From Apis mellifera (lineage: Eukaryota > Arthropoda > Insecta > Hymenoptera > Apidae), in NCBI RefSeq assembly GCF_003254395.2, contig NC_037647.1:9108550-9172549 (forward strand): DNA of 64,000 bases, written 5' to 3'. Of this stretch, positions 1 through 13,456 are shown piece by piece. The notes under the pieces are model-generated. The model made no database searches and was not told where the DNA came from. It was given only the letters and a program-made list of their open reading frames with translations. Within the stretch, counting starts at the first letter, position 1. Each line of letters starts with the position of its first letter. A program made the position numbers and the translations under genes.

Positions 1-340
1 TCCTTTTCTGCTTTCGTCGCGACCCCTCCTGTCTGACGCGTCGTCGTCGTCGTCGTCGTCGTAGTCGACACCTCACCTATTCTCGAGTCTCGGTGAATTT
101 TCGCCCCGCGATTCAATCCCATAATGAACGTTGGCCCCTGGCTTCTCAACACCAGACGACGACAGTAATTATCGGAATGTTTTTCCCCTTCGGAAAAACC
201 GTTCCCTTTAAAAAAAAAAAAAGAGAAAAAGAGAAGGAATCGATCGCGAGCTCCATTATTCGTCGGCCGATATATTTACGAAAACTTGTTTTCGCCCGTT
301 TTTTGCACGGACCGCGAGCAAACTTTATCGATATCGGTGA

Positions 341-342
<2 letters not shown>

Positions 343-379
<37 letters not shown>
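343..379. repeat. (ATT)n microsatellite
   Basis: About twelve perfect ATT units. The apparent polyisoleucine open frame over it is an artefact of the repeat. Confidence 0.95.
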
Positions 380-562
380 CGCGATCTCGACGTTCCGTAA
401 CCGACAGCGTTTGCTACAGCGTTTCGCTCGGATTTTAATAAATTCAAAGCAGCCGCGTGCGTTAACGCACGCTCGAACCCTTTGTACCGCGTTATTTTCC
501 TCGCGATACTGTTCAATATTCCATTATCATAAATGCGCCACTGGCGCGACTACGGCAACGAC

Positions 563-611
563 CGTATCGTATCGTATCGTATCGTATCGTATCGTATCGT
601 ACGTACGTACC
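563..611. repeat. (CGTAT)n pentanucleotide microsatellite
   Basis: Seven to eight perfect copies of CGTAT run from 563 to 600 and grade into an ACGT tetranucleotide run to 611. Read as protein it gives the pseudo-peptide repeat IVSYR, which explains the overlapping open frames on both strands. Confidence 0.95.
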
Positions 612-3274
612 GTTGTGTCGATGATCTCCGCGCGTGTCTCCATTTTCTTCCCGCGATCGGGATTTTGTTACATCCATCTCGGGAACGAAAAACGTGGATG
701 TGAAATTATTCGAGAAAGGGAAAATCATTATATTTTCTCTTTCGACGTCGAAGATGTCTGAGAAAAAGTGAGGATAAAAGAAGGAACGATCGGTTGTTCG
801 TTTAAAAAAGTCTAATTGGTTCGTTAGAAGCTGAAAAAAAAGAAAAAGGGAAAAAGCTTTCGCTTTCTCGTTTTTATTTTTTTCCATCTTCCTGATTTGA
901 TTTCAACGTGTTGCAATTTAATTAAGAATTACGAGAGATGAAGTGGGGAGAGGGGAGGGGAAAAAAGAACTTTTGTATAGCGCGTATAGATACACGCTCG
1001 TATCGTTTTACACGAGGAGTGTAAATTGTATTTTTTCCAGCGGGGGCGCGAAAGTCCGCGAACGAAAAAAAAAAAATAAAAAAAGGAAAAATGGAGCATT
1101 CGCGCTCAACGAAAGCCTCGCTGAGCCTTCCTCCTCCTCCTCCTCCTCCCGCGGTTTTTCTTTCCTCAACGGATGGAAATTACGGCTGATACTAACCGAA
1201 CCAGTTACTAATCCATCGGATTATCGTCCAACGATATCGTTTTCTTCGCGCTTCATTTATACACGCACGTTGAACGTAGATTTACACCTCGCGCGGTGTT
1301 TAAAACCGCGCTTCTTCGCTTGGCTTGCCTGTCCCTCGGGCTAAATTATATCGAATATACGTGACCTCTCTCTTCAACCATTCAAGGACCGATGAAAGAT
1401 AATCAAGATTTCTCTCAAGGAAAAGGGATAAAAAAGAAAAGAAATCTGAATCGGAAAAATCCACACGAAACGTTTAAACGATGGTCTTCGAGCTCTCGAT
1501 CTTTTTTTTTTTTCTTCTTTGAATGTAGAGATAAAGAGAATCGATATTCGACACGACCGATCGAGCGTAGAAACAGATTTTTTCCTTTGGTCGAACGACT
1601 GGGAAAACAGTGGCGACGAGCAAACGGGGGGAGGAGGGAATAAATTTTAGCGGAAGACAATGAGAGTGAACGGAGGGGAGGGGAAAGCGGAAAAAGAGAC
1701 AGGTCGGTGGCCGATCGAAAATGAAAAGAGAATCTTTCGAGATGCAAAATTTATCGTCGAATTACGTCTGTCCGGCGGTGATAGTTGGAATCGATAGGTG
1801 CGCGAAACAAATCTGTTCGCGTACTGTAATAAAAGCGGGGGTGAACGTGAGGATGATCTAACGTTATATCGATCCCCCTCCCTGTCAATCGGATTTCGTT
1901 CGTTTTCCTTTTCGATCGTTTCGAAACGTCGAGATAAAAATCTGATAAAGTCAGCCGCCGGACGCGAGTGTTTTCGTCGCCTCGCAGCGCGGATCGTCAG
2001 ACGCGAATATTATTTCTTTTTTCTTTTTCAATTCAATTTCGAACGGAGATCGAAGAGATCGTAAATCTCCGAATCGAGAAGGATCCGCGCCGCGTATACC
2101 GATTCCAGCCTCTAAAAACAACCAACTTCGTCTCCAAAAAAAGGAGGAGAGAAAAAAAAAAAAGAAAAATACGGAGATAGATTCGAGAGTTCCATCGGGT
2201 GAGATTTCGCGGCCGCGATATTTATTTGTCTCGACCGTCAACCGAATGAGAATTTATTAACGTACGGGAGGGAGGGGATACGATAATCTCGTCGTAAAAA
2301 TTGAAAAACAATCCCGTCCGTAAATTTCCGCGCGATCATCGCGCAATTAAATCCGCCTTAAGCGCGAATTAACTCAGGGAAGCCGGCGGATTTATTTATT
2401 TCGCATCGCGTATTCTCGGCAGGCGGCAGAGACGCGCGAATTTCCAACGATCTAGAAGAGCTAAGAATAGAAAAGTTCTTCGCTTCGATAAGTTATTTGA
2501 ATGATATATTATTCAAAGCGAATTCGAGTCGAACCGTAGTCAACATAGTCGAACGAGTCGGGATTAAACGAGAGGAGCGGATCGATTATAGCTACGAATA
2601 AACGTCGCTTTAAATAATTGCCATCGAGATTTTAATCGACTCGAACCAACTTCCGGGTTTCCGAGAAGAAGAAAAATTCGACGAAAAAGGTTCGAAAGAA
2701 ACGGAGAAGAAACGTAAAAGCAAACGGAGGAAGAGACTGGGAAAGAGAAGAGGAGGGGAGAGTGGAAAAACAGTGCGAGAAAACGCGTCGCAGAGACAAA
2801 GGGGGGCGAGACGAGTTGGAAAGGCGAGAGAACCGCCACAAACTTAATTAATTAAGGCGCATCGGTACGGATTGTTGGTCCGCGTTTTATACACGAAACG
2901 TTGACTAATGGCTCCTCTGATTAATACGTAGTGCAGATGTTGCGTACACCGAAACCTAAGCATTAAGAGATATACCCCCGTTTCAACGATTGAATTATCA
3001 CGGACAAACTGGCGAAGTATTAAATCGGCATCCGGATTGGCTTTGAATAACAAGTCCCCCTCCCCGCGCCTCTCCCCTCCCCCGTTATGAATTATGCATA
3101 CACGTTGCAAATCTAAAATAGATTGAAAAGAGATTCCTCTCTCCGCTCCTCTCCTCCCCCCAATCGATATCGAAACTTCGCCATCGAAGAAAACAATCGA
3201 GGGATCAGCTTTTAAATGGTAATATCCGGGGACGAGAGAGCCAAAGACTTTGAAAAGTATATACCTCCCTTCCC

Positions 3275-3297
3275 TATATATATATATATATATATAT
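3275..3297. repeat. (TA)n microsatellite
   Basis: Uninterrupted TA dinucleotide run of about eleven units in otherwise mixed sequence. Confidence 0.9.
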
Positions 3298-5578
3298 CGC
3301 GTGACTCGAGCTCTCTATATCTCTCTATATCGTATTTTTGCACGATAATTTATTACTTTTCTATTCATCTTACTCGTGGATCGTGCCAATCTGCAATTTG
3401 ACCTGAGACACGTCACAGAGAAAAAGGTAACTTTTACGATAGATGGTCGAATTTATCGATCCATTTATTCTCCTTCTCTCGTTTCATATATTACCGTTAC
3501 ATTACTATTCCAACTACGAGCAGTTACGTTCCCTCATCATCGTGCTTGTAAATTATGTTAAAAGCGAAATGTGCCGCCCCGCCGCGTCGTCCACGTACGA
3601 GATACGTGTAATTAGCGAAAGCGTCTAGTTTACGAGGAGAAAGGTAAACAGAGGCGTCCACGATTTTATCAATATCTCGTGAAGGGGTGAAGATATATAA
3701 CTCGCCGGGGTGGAAATGTTGACCCAGCGATCGGTCGGCGCGATTCCCTCCAAGGGATGGGGGATGGAGGGCGAAACGTGTAAGGAAGGTTATGTAGGAG
3801 GGGAGCAAGCGAGGTTGGAAAAGTTAGTTTTCGGTGACATATGTGGCCAACACATGTAGAGGCGGAAGTTGAGCCGAGGGAGGAGGGGTAAAGGAGGGGG
3901 GTAGGACCGGGTCGCGGGCTGCGGGCTGCGTGACATTTCCACCCCGTAACTACCTCGAACCGTCGTTTAAGGAAATAGAGCTGTCCAAAGCAAAGCGCGC
4001 CCCTTCGCCGGCCGCGACTGCCTTCTCGAAATGTGTGCCGATGAACACGGTCGAATCGCGGCCGAAAAATATAATCGCGTGTTGCCTTCGGCCTTCTGCT
4101 TCCCTCCTCCCTCCCTCCTTTCCATTAAAAACCAAAATAACAATTCCTCATTTAGAAATCCCTCTCCCTCTATTATACATTATTTCACGATTATTCTCGC
4201 ATTTGATCATTTAAATTTAAATTCGAATATTTTGATTTGAATTTTAATATTTTAATTTGAATTTCAAATTGGTTTTATATTATGATAGAAGAGACGGATA
4301 ATGGGAAGAGAGTTCATTCGTTCCATTAAACGCGCGAACCTAAAATTAACGTTAACAATCGCGAAAAGTAAGGATATATACATACATATATATATTTTTG
4401 AAAGTGAACGCGCAACGTTTGTGGAAATAATCGGTTTGTAATACGAAAAGACGAAATGTAATTCGTGTTACTAAATTAACCGGAATCGGTATTCAACCCC
4501 CCTGCGGCGCATCCGATGCAGGTCGACCACTGATCGGGAAAATGAATAATAATGAGAGGAGGGGAGGGTGGGGGGAAGCTCGACGCGGTGTCGTCCACGC
4601 GGGGCGGTGGAAGGAGGGGTGGGGAGGGGGTAATAAACGGAAACTTAATCAAACGACCCGACGCAGCCAGACCAATCCGATTCAAGTGCTTTCCTATGTA
4701 TCCGCGCGCCGATTTTTCAACGCTGGATTACCGCCGGATTTCGATCATTCACGGCCGCCCATTCGAAGTAATTAATCGGTTTCCTGATCCTCCCTCCTCC
4801 TCCCCCTCCTCCCACTCCCACTCCGGGCCCTCGAATATAAATATTACGAAATCGGGAACGATGCCGTCGACCGACCGTGACCGCAAATCAGTGACGGCGC
4901 AGCGAGCCCGTGAAACAGCGTGTAACGGGGATGCGCTCGCCGACTCGCGTCATCGAATACCCCCGATTAAATAATTATTAATAATTACGGGCGTTCGGAC
5001 GGAACGAACAACGAGCGAACGAACGGGCGAAATCGACGTCGATTTAATTCACCGCCGCTTCCCGCCCCCTTCAACCTGTGTCACTGTAAGCTGTTTTATT
5101 GTACGCGGGAATCCTCCACGCCCGCGAGGAATCGCCATCCTCGTCATCGAAACGACGCGAGGAGGGAGGAAACTTGCGCGTCGCAAATTAATTTCGGCGG
5201 AACCGAAAACCGGAGATATAGGGGAGCCCAGGCTAATTGCGTTACTCGCGCCGATTCTTAAAGGTTTACCCCGAGACCGGAGAAATTCGACCGTTTCGCT
5301 TAATTAAACGCTTCCCTAATTAATTAGAGGAGGATCGAGAGCTCCTTCGGAGGTTCGGCAGACACCGAGAGAGGAGGGGGACAGTTGGTCGGATCGTAAG
5401 TCGACGATCGTAAAATTTTCGCCTCCCGCCTTTAGACGCGCTTAGGAGGAACCTTATTCCTTTGCCGAATTGCTTTTATTCGCGAGCACATTCGCAATTT
5501 TTCCTCTACCTCCCCCCTCCCCCGTTCGTTTTATTGAATGTACACCGGCCAAGTTGAAACTTTCTTCTCGACTATATA

Positions 5579-5579
<1 letters not shown>

Positions 5580-5612
<33 letters not shown>
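5580..5612. repeat. (AT)n microsatellite
   Basis: Uninterrupted AT run of sixteen units in the upstream non-coding region. Confidence 0.95.
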
Positions 5613-5614
<2 letters not shown>

Positions 5615-8600
5615 TTTCCAACTGGTGGAAAAGTGCAGTCCTCTCGACTCGGAGCAAATCCTGACCGAAGCTGAAAAATTACAGTTACAGGTGTTTCGCT
5701 CCTTCGACGAGCGTAATCGACCCGATTTTCTTTCTTTCGAAAATTATCCACAAAATAGAGAGAGAGACGGGAGAAATTATCTCCTCGAATTTGTAAAAAA
5801 TCTTCGAATTCGCTCGATCTCGAATTCCAACAGATTTGAGGTTCAGCCTAGGTTACCCACGCCGATCTCATCAGGATCGCCGGTACTCTCGAGCATTCTC
5901 CCCGCTGTTAACAGGCAACGGATGGAAAATGATCGAGGGTTTGGACGAACGATCTCTAGCCACCGTCCCAATTTCCCAGACAGTAACCTGTCCCGCCAGC
6001 TGGCACCCTTCGGGACATCAGGCTTTTCCCTCCTGACCCACCAGTCATCCCCCGCTTTCTCTCCAACCCATTCCATCCACTTATCCTTCCCATATACCAC
6101 GTCCGAAGGTTATGGTTCGGCATAAATCTACTTATAACGGCCTGCAACTATTCGTCCAACCATGGTAGACCATTTCACGTGACCTCCTCGCGTGATATAT
6201 AAATCACGTGCTTCTTTCGGGGTTGGCTACTACTTACAAGGGTCTCTAACTTCCTACTTCTCGTATCTCTTAGTTTTCTTTCTCCCAGCATTGATACGAA
6301 ACGTATTCTCTTGCTCCTCGTTTTCTTTTTCTATAGGCTTCTTTTTCGCAGCGGATCTTAAAAGCTCGTCGATAAAACGACGAGGAGATTAACGATCAAC
6401 GGTTTTCGTTAACGCGATCGCGGTCCAAGGACCGAGATATTACGAATGCGCAGGAGACCCCTTTGACCGCAAATTTCGTGGAGGCAGCTGTCGAGCAGGC
6501 AAGTTTGCGCTAATTACTTGGGCCACGATTAACCCCGTAATGGCCGTATATCATGTAGAGAGAGAGAGAGAGAGAAGGGTCTCGCGCGTTGAAAGACACC
6601 GGATTAAGGGGGTAGAACGAATCGATCCGTCTTCTACTTCGAGTCGTCGATTTATCAAATCGAGAAACGATTTCGCTTCTTCGATCCCAATCCTCTTCGT
6701 GTAAAATTGGAGCAATTTTTTCCTTCTCTCGAAATCGTCACACGCACGCTTGTATACAATCTAATCGTCCAGGTTAATAAATAAATCCGCTTACCTTACG
6801 TATCGCGATCATTATTTTTATTTATACACGAGTCGTAGCCTGAACCGAAGGCGATCGAATAGCGGAGGAAGACTAAGAAGCGTGTAACGTTCGCGCCCGA
6901 ATTGGTGTGCATACTCGGTGGATGGAAAAAACGGCCGAAGCACTGGTGGAGAGTAACCCAGTTCTCGCTCGAATCCTATCCACTATCCGCGGGGGTTAGG
7001 TTGGCGGGGGGCAAGAGAGCAAGGGAAGAGGAAAGGCTCGCCGGCTATGGCCCCGCGTGGCTGCTAGAGACTGTTTCGAAATAAAGTACGCTACGTTATT
7101 GCCGGAGTCGTTCTCTGTATACAGAGACACGAATAGCGAGGATAGGCGCGCATGCGTGCTCCCACGTACACACACGCTCGAATAATTTCAAAGAGGAACA
7201 GCAGACAGGCACCGAGATGCACACAGGCGATGCGGAGGAGGAGAGTGGAAAAGAAGGGGACGGAAGGTGATAAAAAAGGTGATGGAAGCAGGAGGAGGAG
7301 GATAGCGGAAGAGAGGCGCGCGAGAGGGAAGAAAAGAACGCGGTAAGCGTACGTAAAGAAAGAGGGGGAGGGGGTTGGAGTAGGAAAGAGTAGTGCCCCC
7401 GCCCATTTAAAGTGTTATCTTTGAAATTGCGTACCGCGGCAGCGTTATTAAATTAAGTAAACCGCAAAAAAGTTTCTTTCGACCGTACACCCGACCGTAT
7501 ACACACCGGCTACACAGCTTCCGGTGTAGTTACGGGCCGAGGCTCGCTCGCGGCATATATGGGAATTAATACCGGAGGAAAACCACCACCACCACCACCA
7601 CCCTCTTTCATCCCTTTCCCTATTTCGGACCGCCAACCGGGATCGAGTTTTCTAAAACCTGGCTGTTTCGCATCCCTGGCCCCCGCGTATATAAAAAGGT
7701 ACTTTTAATTTTTGCGATCGTAATATGGTACATACCCGCTCACCCCCTCACCCTCACACTCGGAGTGGGGGGGGGGGAGGGGAGGTATCGGCTGACCCGT
7801 GGCTAGGACGTGTTTGCCCCTTTCCGTGTTGGTTTACGGTTTATCGTCAACAGTAAAACGATTCGAGAAATCGTTAATTTCTAAATAACTCGGTGGATTA
7901 AGAAATCCGGTTTTGACGAATAGGATAATAAAATCTCGAGGCTCGTTAATAAGAGGCAGAATAATTTCACGATTTCTTCGACGCGTTCCTGATTCGCTAA
8001 TTATCCGCGAGGGGAGAAGGTGGGGAGGAGAGGGAAAAATTCCTCGATGAATTTATTTTTATTTTTTTCTTTTGTCCGTTCCTCCTCATTCCTTCCCAAG
8101 CTCGAAAACAAAAGTTCCCCAACATCCTCAACTTTTGGCAGGCAGAGGTGAGAAGAAACGAAAGGAAGAGCGAGAAACTTTGCGAGCAATTTTTTCCCCC
8201 CTTAATAAAGGATTCATTCTTAAAGCGATCGACTCTCGCAAAGTATCCCGCTTCGACGTTCGCCGCTCTAATTTCTTATTCCTCTCCAAAGTTTGACAGT
8301 TTTGGTGGGGGTAGGAAAGGGGAAAGGGTTTCGTTGTCCACCATCGTGGAAAAAAGGGGAATTAAGGAGGGTCTGACACTCTATCGTTAGCAGAGACGCG
8401 AGAACAATAAACGAGAAGAGAAATTTCTCCTAAAAATAGGAAAATTCTCCTATTTTCCCTTAAAAATAGAATCATTAGGATTGTAATCCAATTTTTATTT
8501 CTATTTTTCTAAAAAAGAGAAAAGAAAAGAAAGAAAGAAAGGAAGGAAAAGGAAAAAGATTATATAGCGTCTAATTAAGAAATTTAGAAATAGAAATTAC

Positions 8601-11132
8601 GAGAGGAAAATATAGATACATGGATACGTGACTTCGAAGTCACACGACGACGTTGTAGAAGCTTAATTTGCAAGATTGCGTTTTACGGTATTTCATAGTT
8701 ACCTACTCATGGCCGCTATTACTTCCACGATTATTCTTCTTTAAATCGCAACTACCTAGGATAATCGATAAATGGTAATTACCAAAGATCAAACGACAAG
8801 CATAGGCGAACAATCGGTTCCCCGTAAGAGCAACTTTTACGACGTCCACGTAACGAGGAACTTTAATTTACCATTACGTTTTTTACGACGCGGCGCGTAG
8901 AGAAGCGCGTATAAATATTGCAGCACGCACTTGTAACGTCGTACTCGTCGCGGAAGTGTTATCGAGCCTGGGATACACCGCGCTATCGCGAGTTTTACGC
9001 TCAACCGAGAAATCGCGTCCCCATAAAATCCGTCATTCAGAAAAATCAGATTTTAACGACCGCTGTCGGTCGTACGTCGCGCTTAACGTTTTTCGTTTCC
9101 ACCTGTATCCCCGCCGCCGCCGCCGCCGCCGCCGCCGTCCGATATATCCCAGCGTCCTCATCCGACGCTCGAAAATTATTAATTAACGCGCGCGCGCGCA
9201 CCCTCCCTCCGCCCCCGTCCGCCGAATTATTCCGTTTATTTTAACCCGTTTCGAAGCCTGGCGTTTCAAATCGGACGACACACCCTCGTTATTTTAACGA
9301 AACTTGCACGCGTTAATCTCGATGGAAAATTATTCGATGCGTGTACAGAAAGCGGCGAGAGTCGAGAGAAGGAGGACGGTTCCCCTCTCCTCCTCTCCCT
9401 TCCCTCTCATCCCTTCCCGAAATCGTCAACAGCGGAGAGAACAGAGGCCCTTCCTCCCTCTCTCTCTCTCCCTCTCCCTCCGTTTTTGCGGGGTAAAATT
9501 TCCAACGAGGGTGGGAGAGGGAGAGAGGAGGGGATCCATTGTCCACGCTTTTCCGCCCCGGCAAAGTCACCGGATCCGCGACGAGTTTATTCGCAAACGT
9601 TGTACTCCCCGTTGTAAAAGAGCGCTACCCCACGTTCGCTCCGGTAAACACGCATGATTACGATAAATCTCAATGGAAAGCCAATTACGTGTTCGAAGTT
9701 ACCTCGGCGAGCGTTAATGGGTTCAAGTGAATGGTACAGTAAATTGCACTATCTCCGCTGCTGTTTCTGGTTTGTCCAACGGTAAATCTGCCTCCAAGTA
9801 TATTTAGTGCGTGGTCCTCGTAAATTCGCGAGGGTGCCGCTCCAACGGCAAGACGGAATAAAAAAAAAAGAAGGGAGAGAGGGAGGAGGAAGAGGGGAGG
9901 AAAAGGGAAAAGGAGGGGTGGGGAGACGGAAGGAATGCCGTTTCACCGCGAGATTGTCACGGATAGCCGTCGTTAAAATCGCGAGAATCGTTGGGCAAAG
10001 TTTATTACAAAATCTCGGTGCACGGATCGTTCCTCGGCCGAATATGCAAACAAGTCGTTCTGTTTCGCCAATATTTATCGCGTTTACAGCCCCTTTAGCA
10101 TGTGTCCCCTGTCAGTTTTTTTTTTAATACACCTTTAAACGCGTACAAATTTTCAGCGGTAGACAGACATACCGTTGTGAGAAATTTCTTTTTTTCTTTT
10201 TCTACTCCCGTTTCTCTCTCTCTCTCGCTGCCTCTGTTTTTCGTGTCGAAATCGAACGATTCGACGGTGAAAGAAGGAAAAATCTAGATTTTTATCCATG
10301 CACGCGAAATAGAAATAGGATTTGGACGTAGGAAATTTGTCGGGGACGAAAATATGCTTTATCGCAGGGGCGCGGGTCGCGGGAGGCATACGCGGGTTTG
10401 AGAGATGCTTTTCCCCTTTGATTTCCCCCAGGATCGTATCAATGGGACAATCTACGATTCTTGGACCCGACTGTTCTCTCCCGCCGTGTACCATTTCCCC
10501 TTGAAATTCCATTGTGGATAGAAATTTTTTCTCCCTCCCCCCCCCCCCCTCCCCCCGCTCCAAACGGGAATATTCCTGGAAACGTGGCTGTAATCGGGAG
10601 ATGTTCGACTCGGATGGGGAAAAAAAAAATCTTTGTATTTCTTTAAATGAAATTCCGCGTTTGAGGGAAGGTATGTAATTACGAAGAAACACGCGTAAAA
10701 TCGTTTAGCAGCCGGGCGGACATTTCTGATTCTACGGTGATGATGACCCTCCGCTTCTGGCTTGCGAACACGCGAGTGCCGCAAGCAAACGACACGTCTA
10801 CCAAGCTACGTTCGTACGTACGCGTCTCGCCGCGGTTAGTTAACCGTGCTATAAATACGACGACGTCGGCATAACATTATTTTTCCAAAGAAACGTCTTG
10901 GACGCATCGAGCTGTCTCTGCCTCCCCACCCCTCCCCTGCCCCTCGTCTGGCTCGCGCCACCAAAATTTGCCGAATAAATAGCGGCAATTTTTTCCGCGC
11001 CGAATTTTCCCTCTCCTCTTCCCCTCCCTTCCCTTCCCTTCCATTCCTCGTCGAATCATCGAAACGACAAGATCATCGAAAAGACAAAGGCTAATTTTTT
11101 TTTTCTCTACTCTTCTTTTTTCCTAATTGCAG

Positions 11133-11259
11133 ATGCGCGGAAGGCTTCACGGGTCTGCGGTGCGAGACGAAGGACGTCATCAGCACCGGAAGTGTGTACA
11201 ACCGGCGTAGGGCGCCGTTTTCCTGCAAGCTGGGACTATCGACCTCGTACTACTGCTAG
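11133..11259 (+). CDS. Terminal coding exon of a secreted EGF-domain protein (vein/neuregulin-like candidate)
   Basis: A pyrimidine tract and an AG at 11,131-11,132 precede an exon that enters after two bases of a codon, so base 11,133 completes that codon. It then reads 41 residues to a TAG at 11,257-11,259. The first ten residues are the end of an EGF repeat: Cys, then Ala-Glu-Gly-Phe-Thr-Gly-Leu-Arg, then Cys, matching the C-x-x-G-[FY]-x-G-x-x-C ending of EGF domains. A 31-residue basic tail follows (ETKDV..., an RRR cluster, one internal Cys and a final Cys), with no transmembrane helix. An EGF repeat close to the C terminus with no membrane anchor recalls the EGFR ligand vein and not spitz/keren, which are anchored. 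That assignment is inference. No earlier exon of the gene was recognised upstream within the window. Confidence 0.6.
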
Positions 11260-11472
11260 CGATAATCGCGCGGGGCCCTTCCATTCTGAGTAGACCCTTT
11301 TCTGAAAGGAAAAAAGAAAAAAAAAAAAAAAGAAAAAAAGAAAGAAAAACTCCAACTCGGTTTACTCGGGCTTTACTTTTAAGAATTAGAACCGGTCGAA
11401 AAGACGAGAGCCCACGAGAAGAATGCCGTGAGAGGGCCAACGCGCGACCAAATAAAACGAAACGAGGAGGCG

Positions 11473-11505
<33 letters not shown>
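11473..11505. repeat. (ATT)n microsatellite
   Basis: About eleven ATT units shortly after the EGF-gene stop codon, probably within its 3' UTR. Confidence 0.9.
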
Positions 11506-11511
<6 letters not shown>

Positions 11512-11543
11512 AAACGCGATCGATCTCGGGATACACGCATACG

Positions 11544-11584
11544 CACACATACATACATACGTACATACATACATACATACACAC
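11544..11584. repeat. (CATA)n tetranucleotide microsatellite
   Basis: Roughly nine ACAT units with one GTAC interruption. It produces the Tyr-Val-Cys-Met pseudo-repeat in the antisense frame. Confidence 0.9.
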
Positions 11585-12940
11585 GCAACTGCGAGATCCA
11601 ACAACTGCGAAACGAATTACGCAGCGAATTTTATTCAGCGACGAGAACATTGAGCAGGGGAAAACGAGAAAGAAAATGAGAAAAAAAAACAAAAAAAAAA
11701 AAAAAAAAAGAAGAAAAGGAGAGAGCGAATCTATGCGCTGATATATATATATATATATTTTTTTTTTTTCGGTGAACCGTTGTTGTCGGGCATTAGAACG
11801 AGTCCTCTGTATTGTAGGAAACAGTGTTGCAAAGAGAAGAGAAATCAATTTTTTTTTTTTTTTTTTTTTTTCTTTTTCTTTTGGTAACCGGGCATTTCTC
11901 GTACCTTCTTCTTTCTCTTCTTCCGTTTCTACATTCATAGTCCTCGACGAGGATTTTCTTCTCGGACACGATTTTTTTTTTTTTTGCTCTATTTCCTCCC
12001 TCGATTCTTCCTCTTCTATTCTTTTATCGTCGTCACTGCTCGTTATTTCTCCATTAGAAAAAAAGAAAAGAAAAGAAAAGAAAAGAAAGGAAGAAATGTC
12101 GCGTTACGACACGTGCCTTGTGTCTCTGTAGAAATTTTATCCGCGAGAGAGAAAGAGAGAGAGAGAGAGAGATAGAAAAAGAGAGAAAGAGAGGAGGAGG
12201 AGGAGAAGATGAAAAGGAGAGAGAGCATATGGTATCGTGTATTTGTATGCATGTGTTTCCGTGTATCGAAACGCGCGTGTGAAAGGAAAACGGAGAGATA
12301 GAGGTGAACGCACGAGAGTGTGCAAGGGAAAGAGTTATGGCGGATTCTTGCCTGTCCCGAACCCCTTCAGTTTCATATCGGGAAGGCAGAAGAAGCGTTC
12401 GAGTGACGCTCGTGATTCAGAAGTGGTGCTTGACCTCGAAAGATCGCGAACCACCGATGGAGAACGGGAAAGTGAGAGAGAGAGAGAGAAAGGGAGAATG
12501 AAAGTGAGAGAGAAAGAGAGAATGAGAGTGATAGAGAGAGAAAGAGAGAGAGAGAAAAGAAAACCGGAGAAGAAGCAGTGAGAAGAGCATTCGAAGGTCG
12601 CACTTTTCGGAGTCTCTCTACGGAAGAACAATACCAAAGAGCCCAGGGTCTCGATAAAGAACGTCGCGTTCAAGGGTTGAAACACTCGGGAATCTTCTAG
12701 ATCGATACGTCCATGTATACGTATGCAAAAAAAAAAAAAAAAAAAAAAGGAGAGAAAAGAAGGAAACGCGCGAAGGGGAAGGGGTTAAACGAGAAGAAAG
12801 TACATCTGGAAACAACGCAATCTCGAAACGCGTCTGAATATTTCGTACGACCTTCGCGTCCCTCCCTCCGTGGAAGCTCGAGAGCGAAAAGCGTGGAATT
12901 TTTCTTTCCGAGGATTCGTTGGACGCGATTCGAGATTTCG

Positions 12941-12967
12941 TGATCGATCGATCGATCGATCGATCGA
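12941..12967. repeat. (CGAT)n self-complementary tetranucleotide repeat
   Basis: Six tandem copies of the palindromic tetramer CGAT. The tract is fully self-complementary and can form a hairpin on either strand. Confidence 0.9.
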
Positions 12968-13400
12968 ATCCGATGGATCGCACGCTTAACATCGTTACCC
13001 GTCCTCGCCGACTTTCCTTTCTTTCTTTCGGCGACGATGGAAGGGGAAACACCTGTCGCCGTCATCGTCGTCGTCGTTGTTGTTATTGTTGTTGTTATTC
13101 GGATGGAGGGTCGGAATCTTTTGTCAGACGTTGTTGGAAAATAACGGGGTTCCACGCCACCGGTGGAACGCAAAGTTGCGAGCGAAAACGGGCCTAACGA
13201 ACGCAAAGAAACGAGAAGCTACACATATATATATATATATATACGTATTAACGACGAATGTCTCGGTCGAAAATTTCCTCGTATTTTTACGCGTCCACCG
13301 GGACAATTCGAGAACGATCGATCGTGTCGCGCGACCGGAATAAATATCGTAATTCACTCGCCGGCGGAGGAATTATCATCGACCCGGTGAGGTGACCGGT

Positions 13401-13456
13401 CGTCGTCGTCGACGACGTTGTCGTCGTCGTCGTCGACGACGTTGTCGTCGTCGTCT
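13401..13456. repeat. (CGT)n/(CGA)n compound repeat with internal inverted copies
   Basis: The tract alternates CGT runs with GACGAC segments, and a unit of about 27 bases is present twice. CGT runs facing ACG runs are mutually complementary, so the tract can fold back on itself. Confidence 0.85.

Larger units (their letters stand above)
1..11132. other. CpG-rich region without recognisable coding exons
   Basis: I see no exon here with protein-like composition plus flanking splice sites. The sequence is CpG-rich and made largely of polypurine/polypyrimidine tracts, microsatellites and short AT-rich islands. The open frames are low-complexity translations (runs of R, K, E, S, P or I). Because a terminal exon begins at 11,133 on the + strand, at least the downstream part must be intron of that gene. 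Its upstream exons were not found and may lie before the window. Confidence 0.6.

Noticed and set aside
93..761. 222-codon + strand open frame
   Set aside because: Built on the (ATT)n and (CGTAT)n microsatellites. No protein-like segment outside them.
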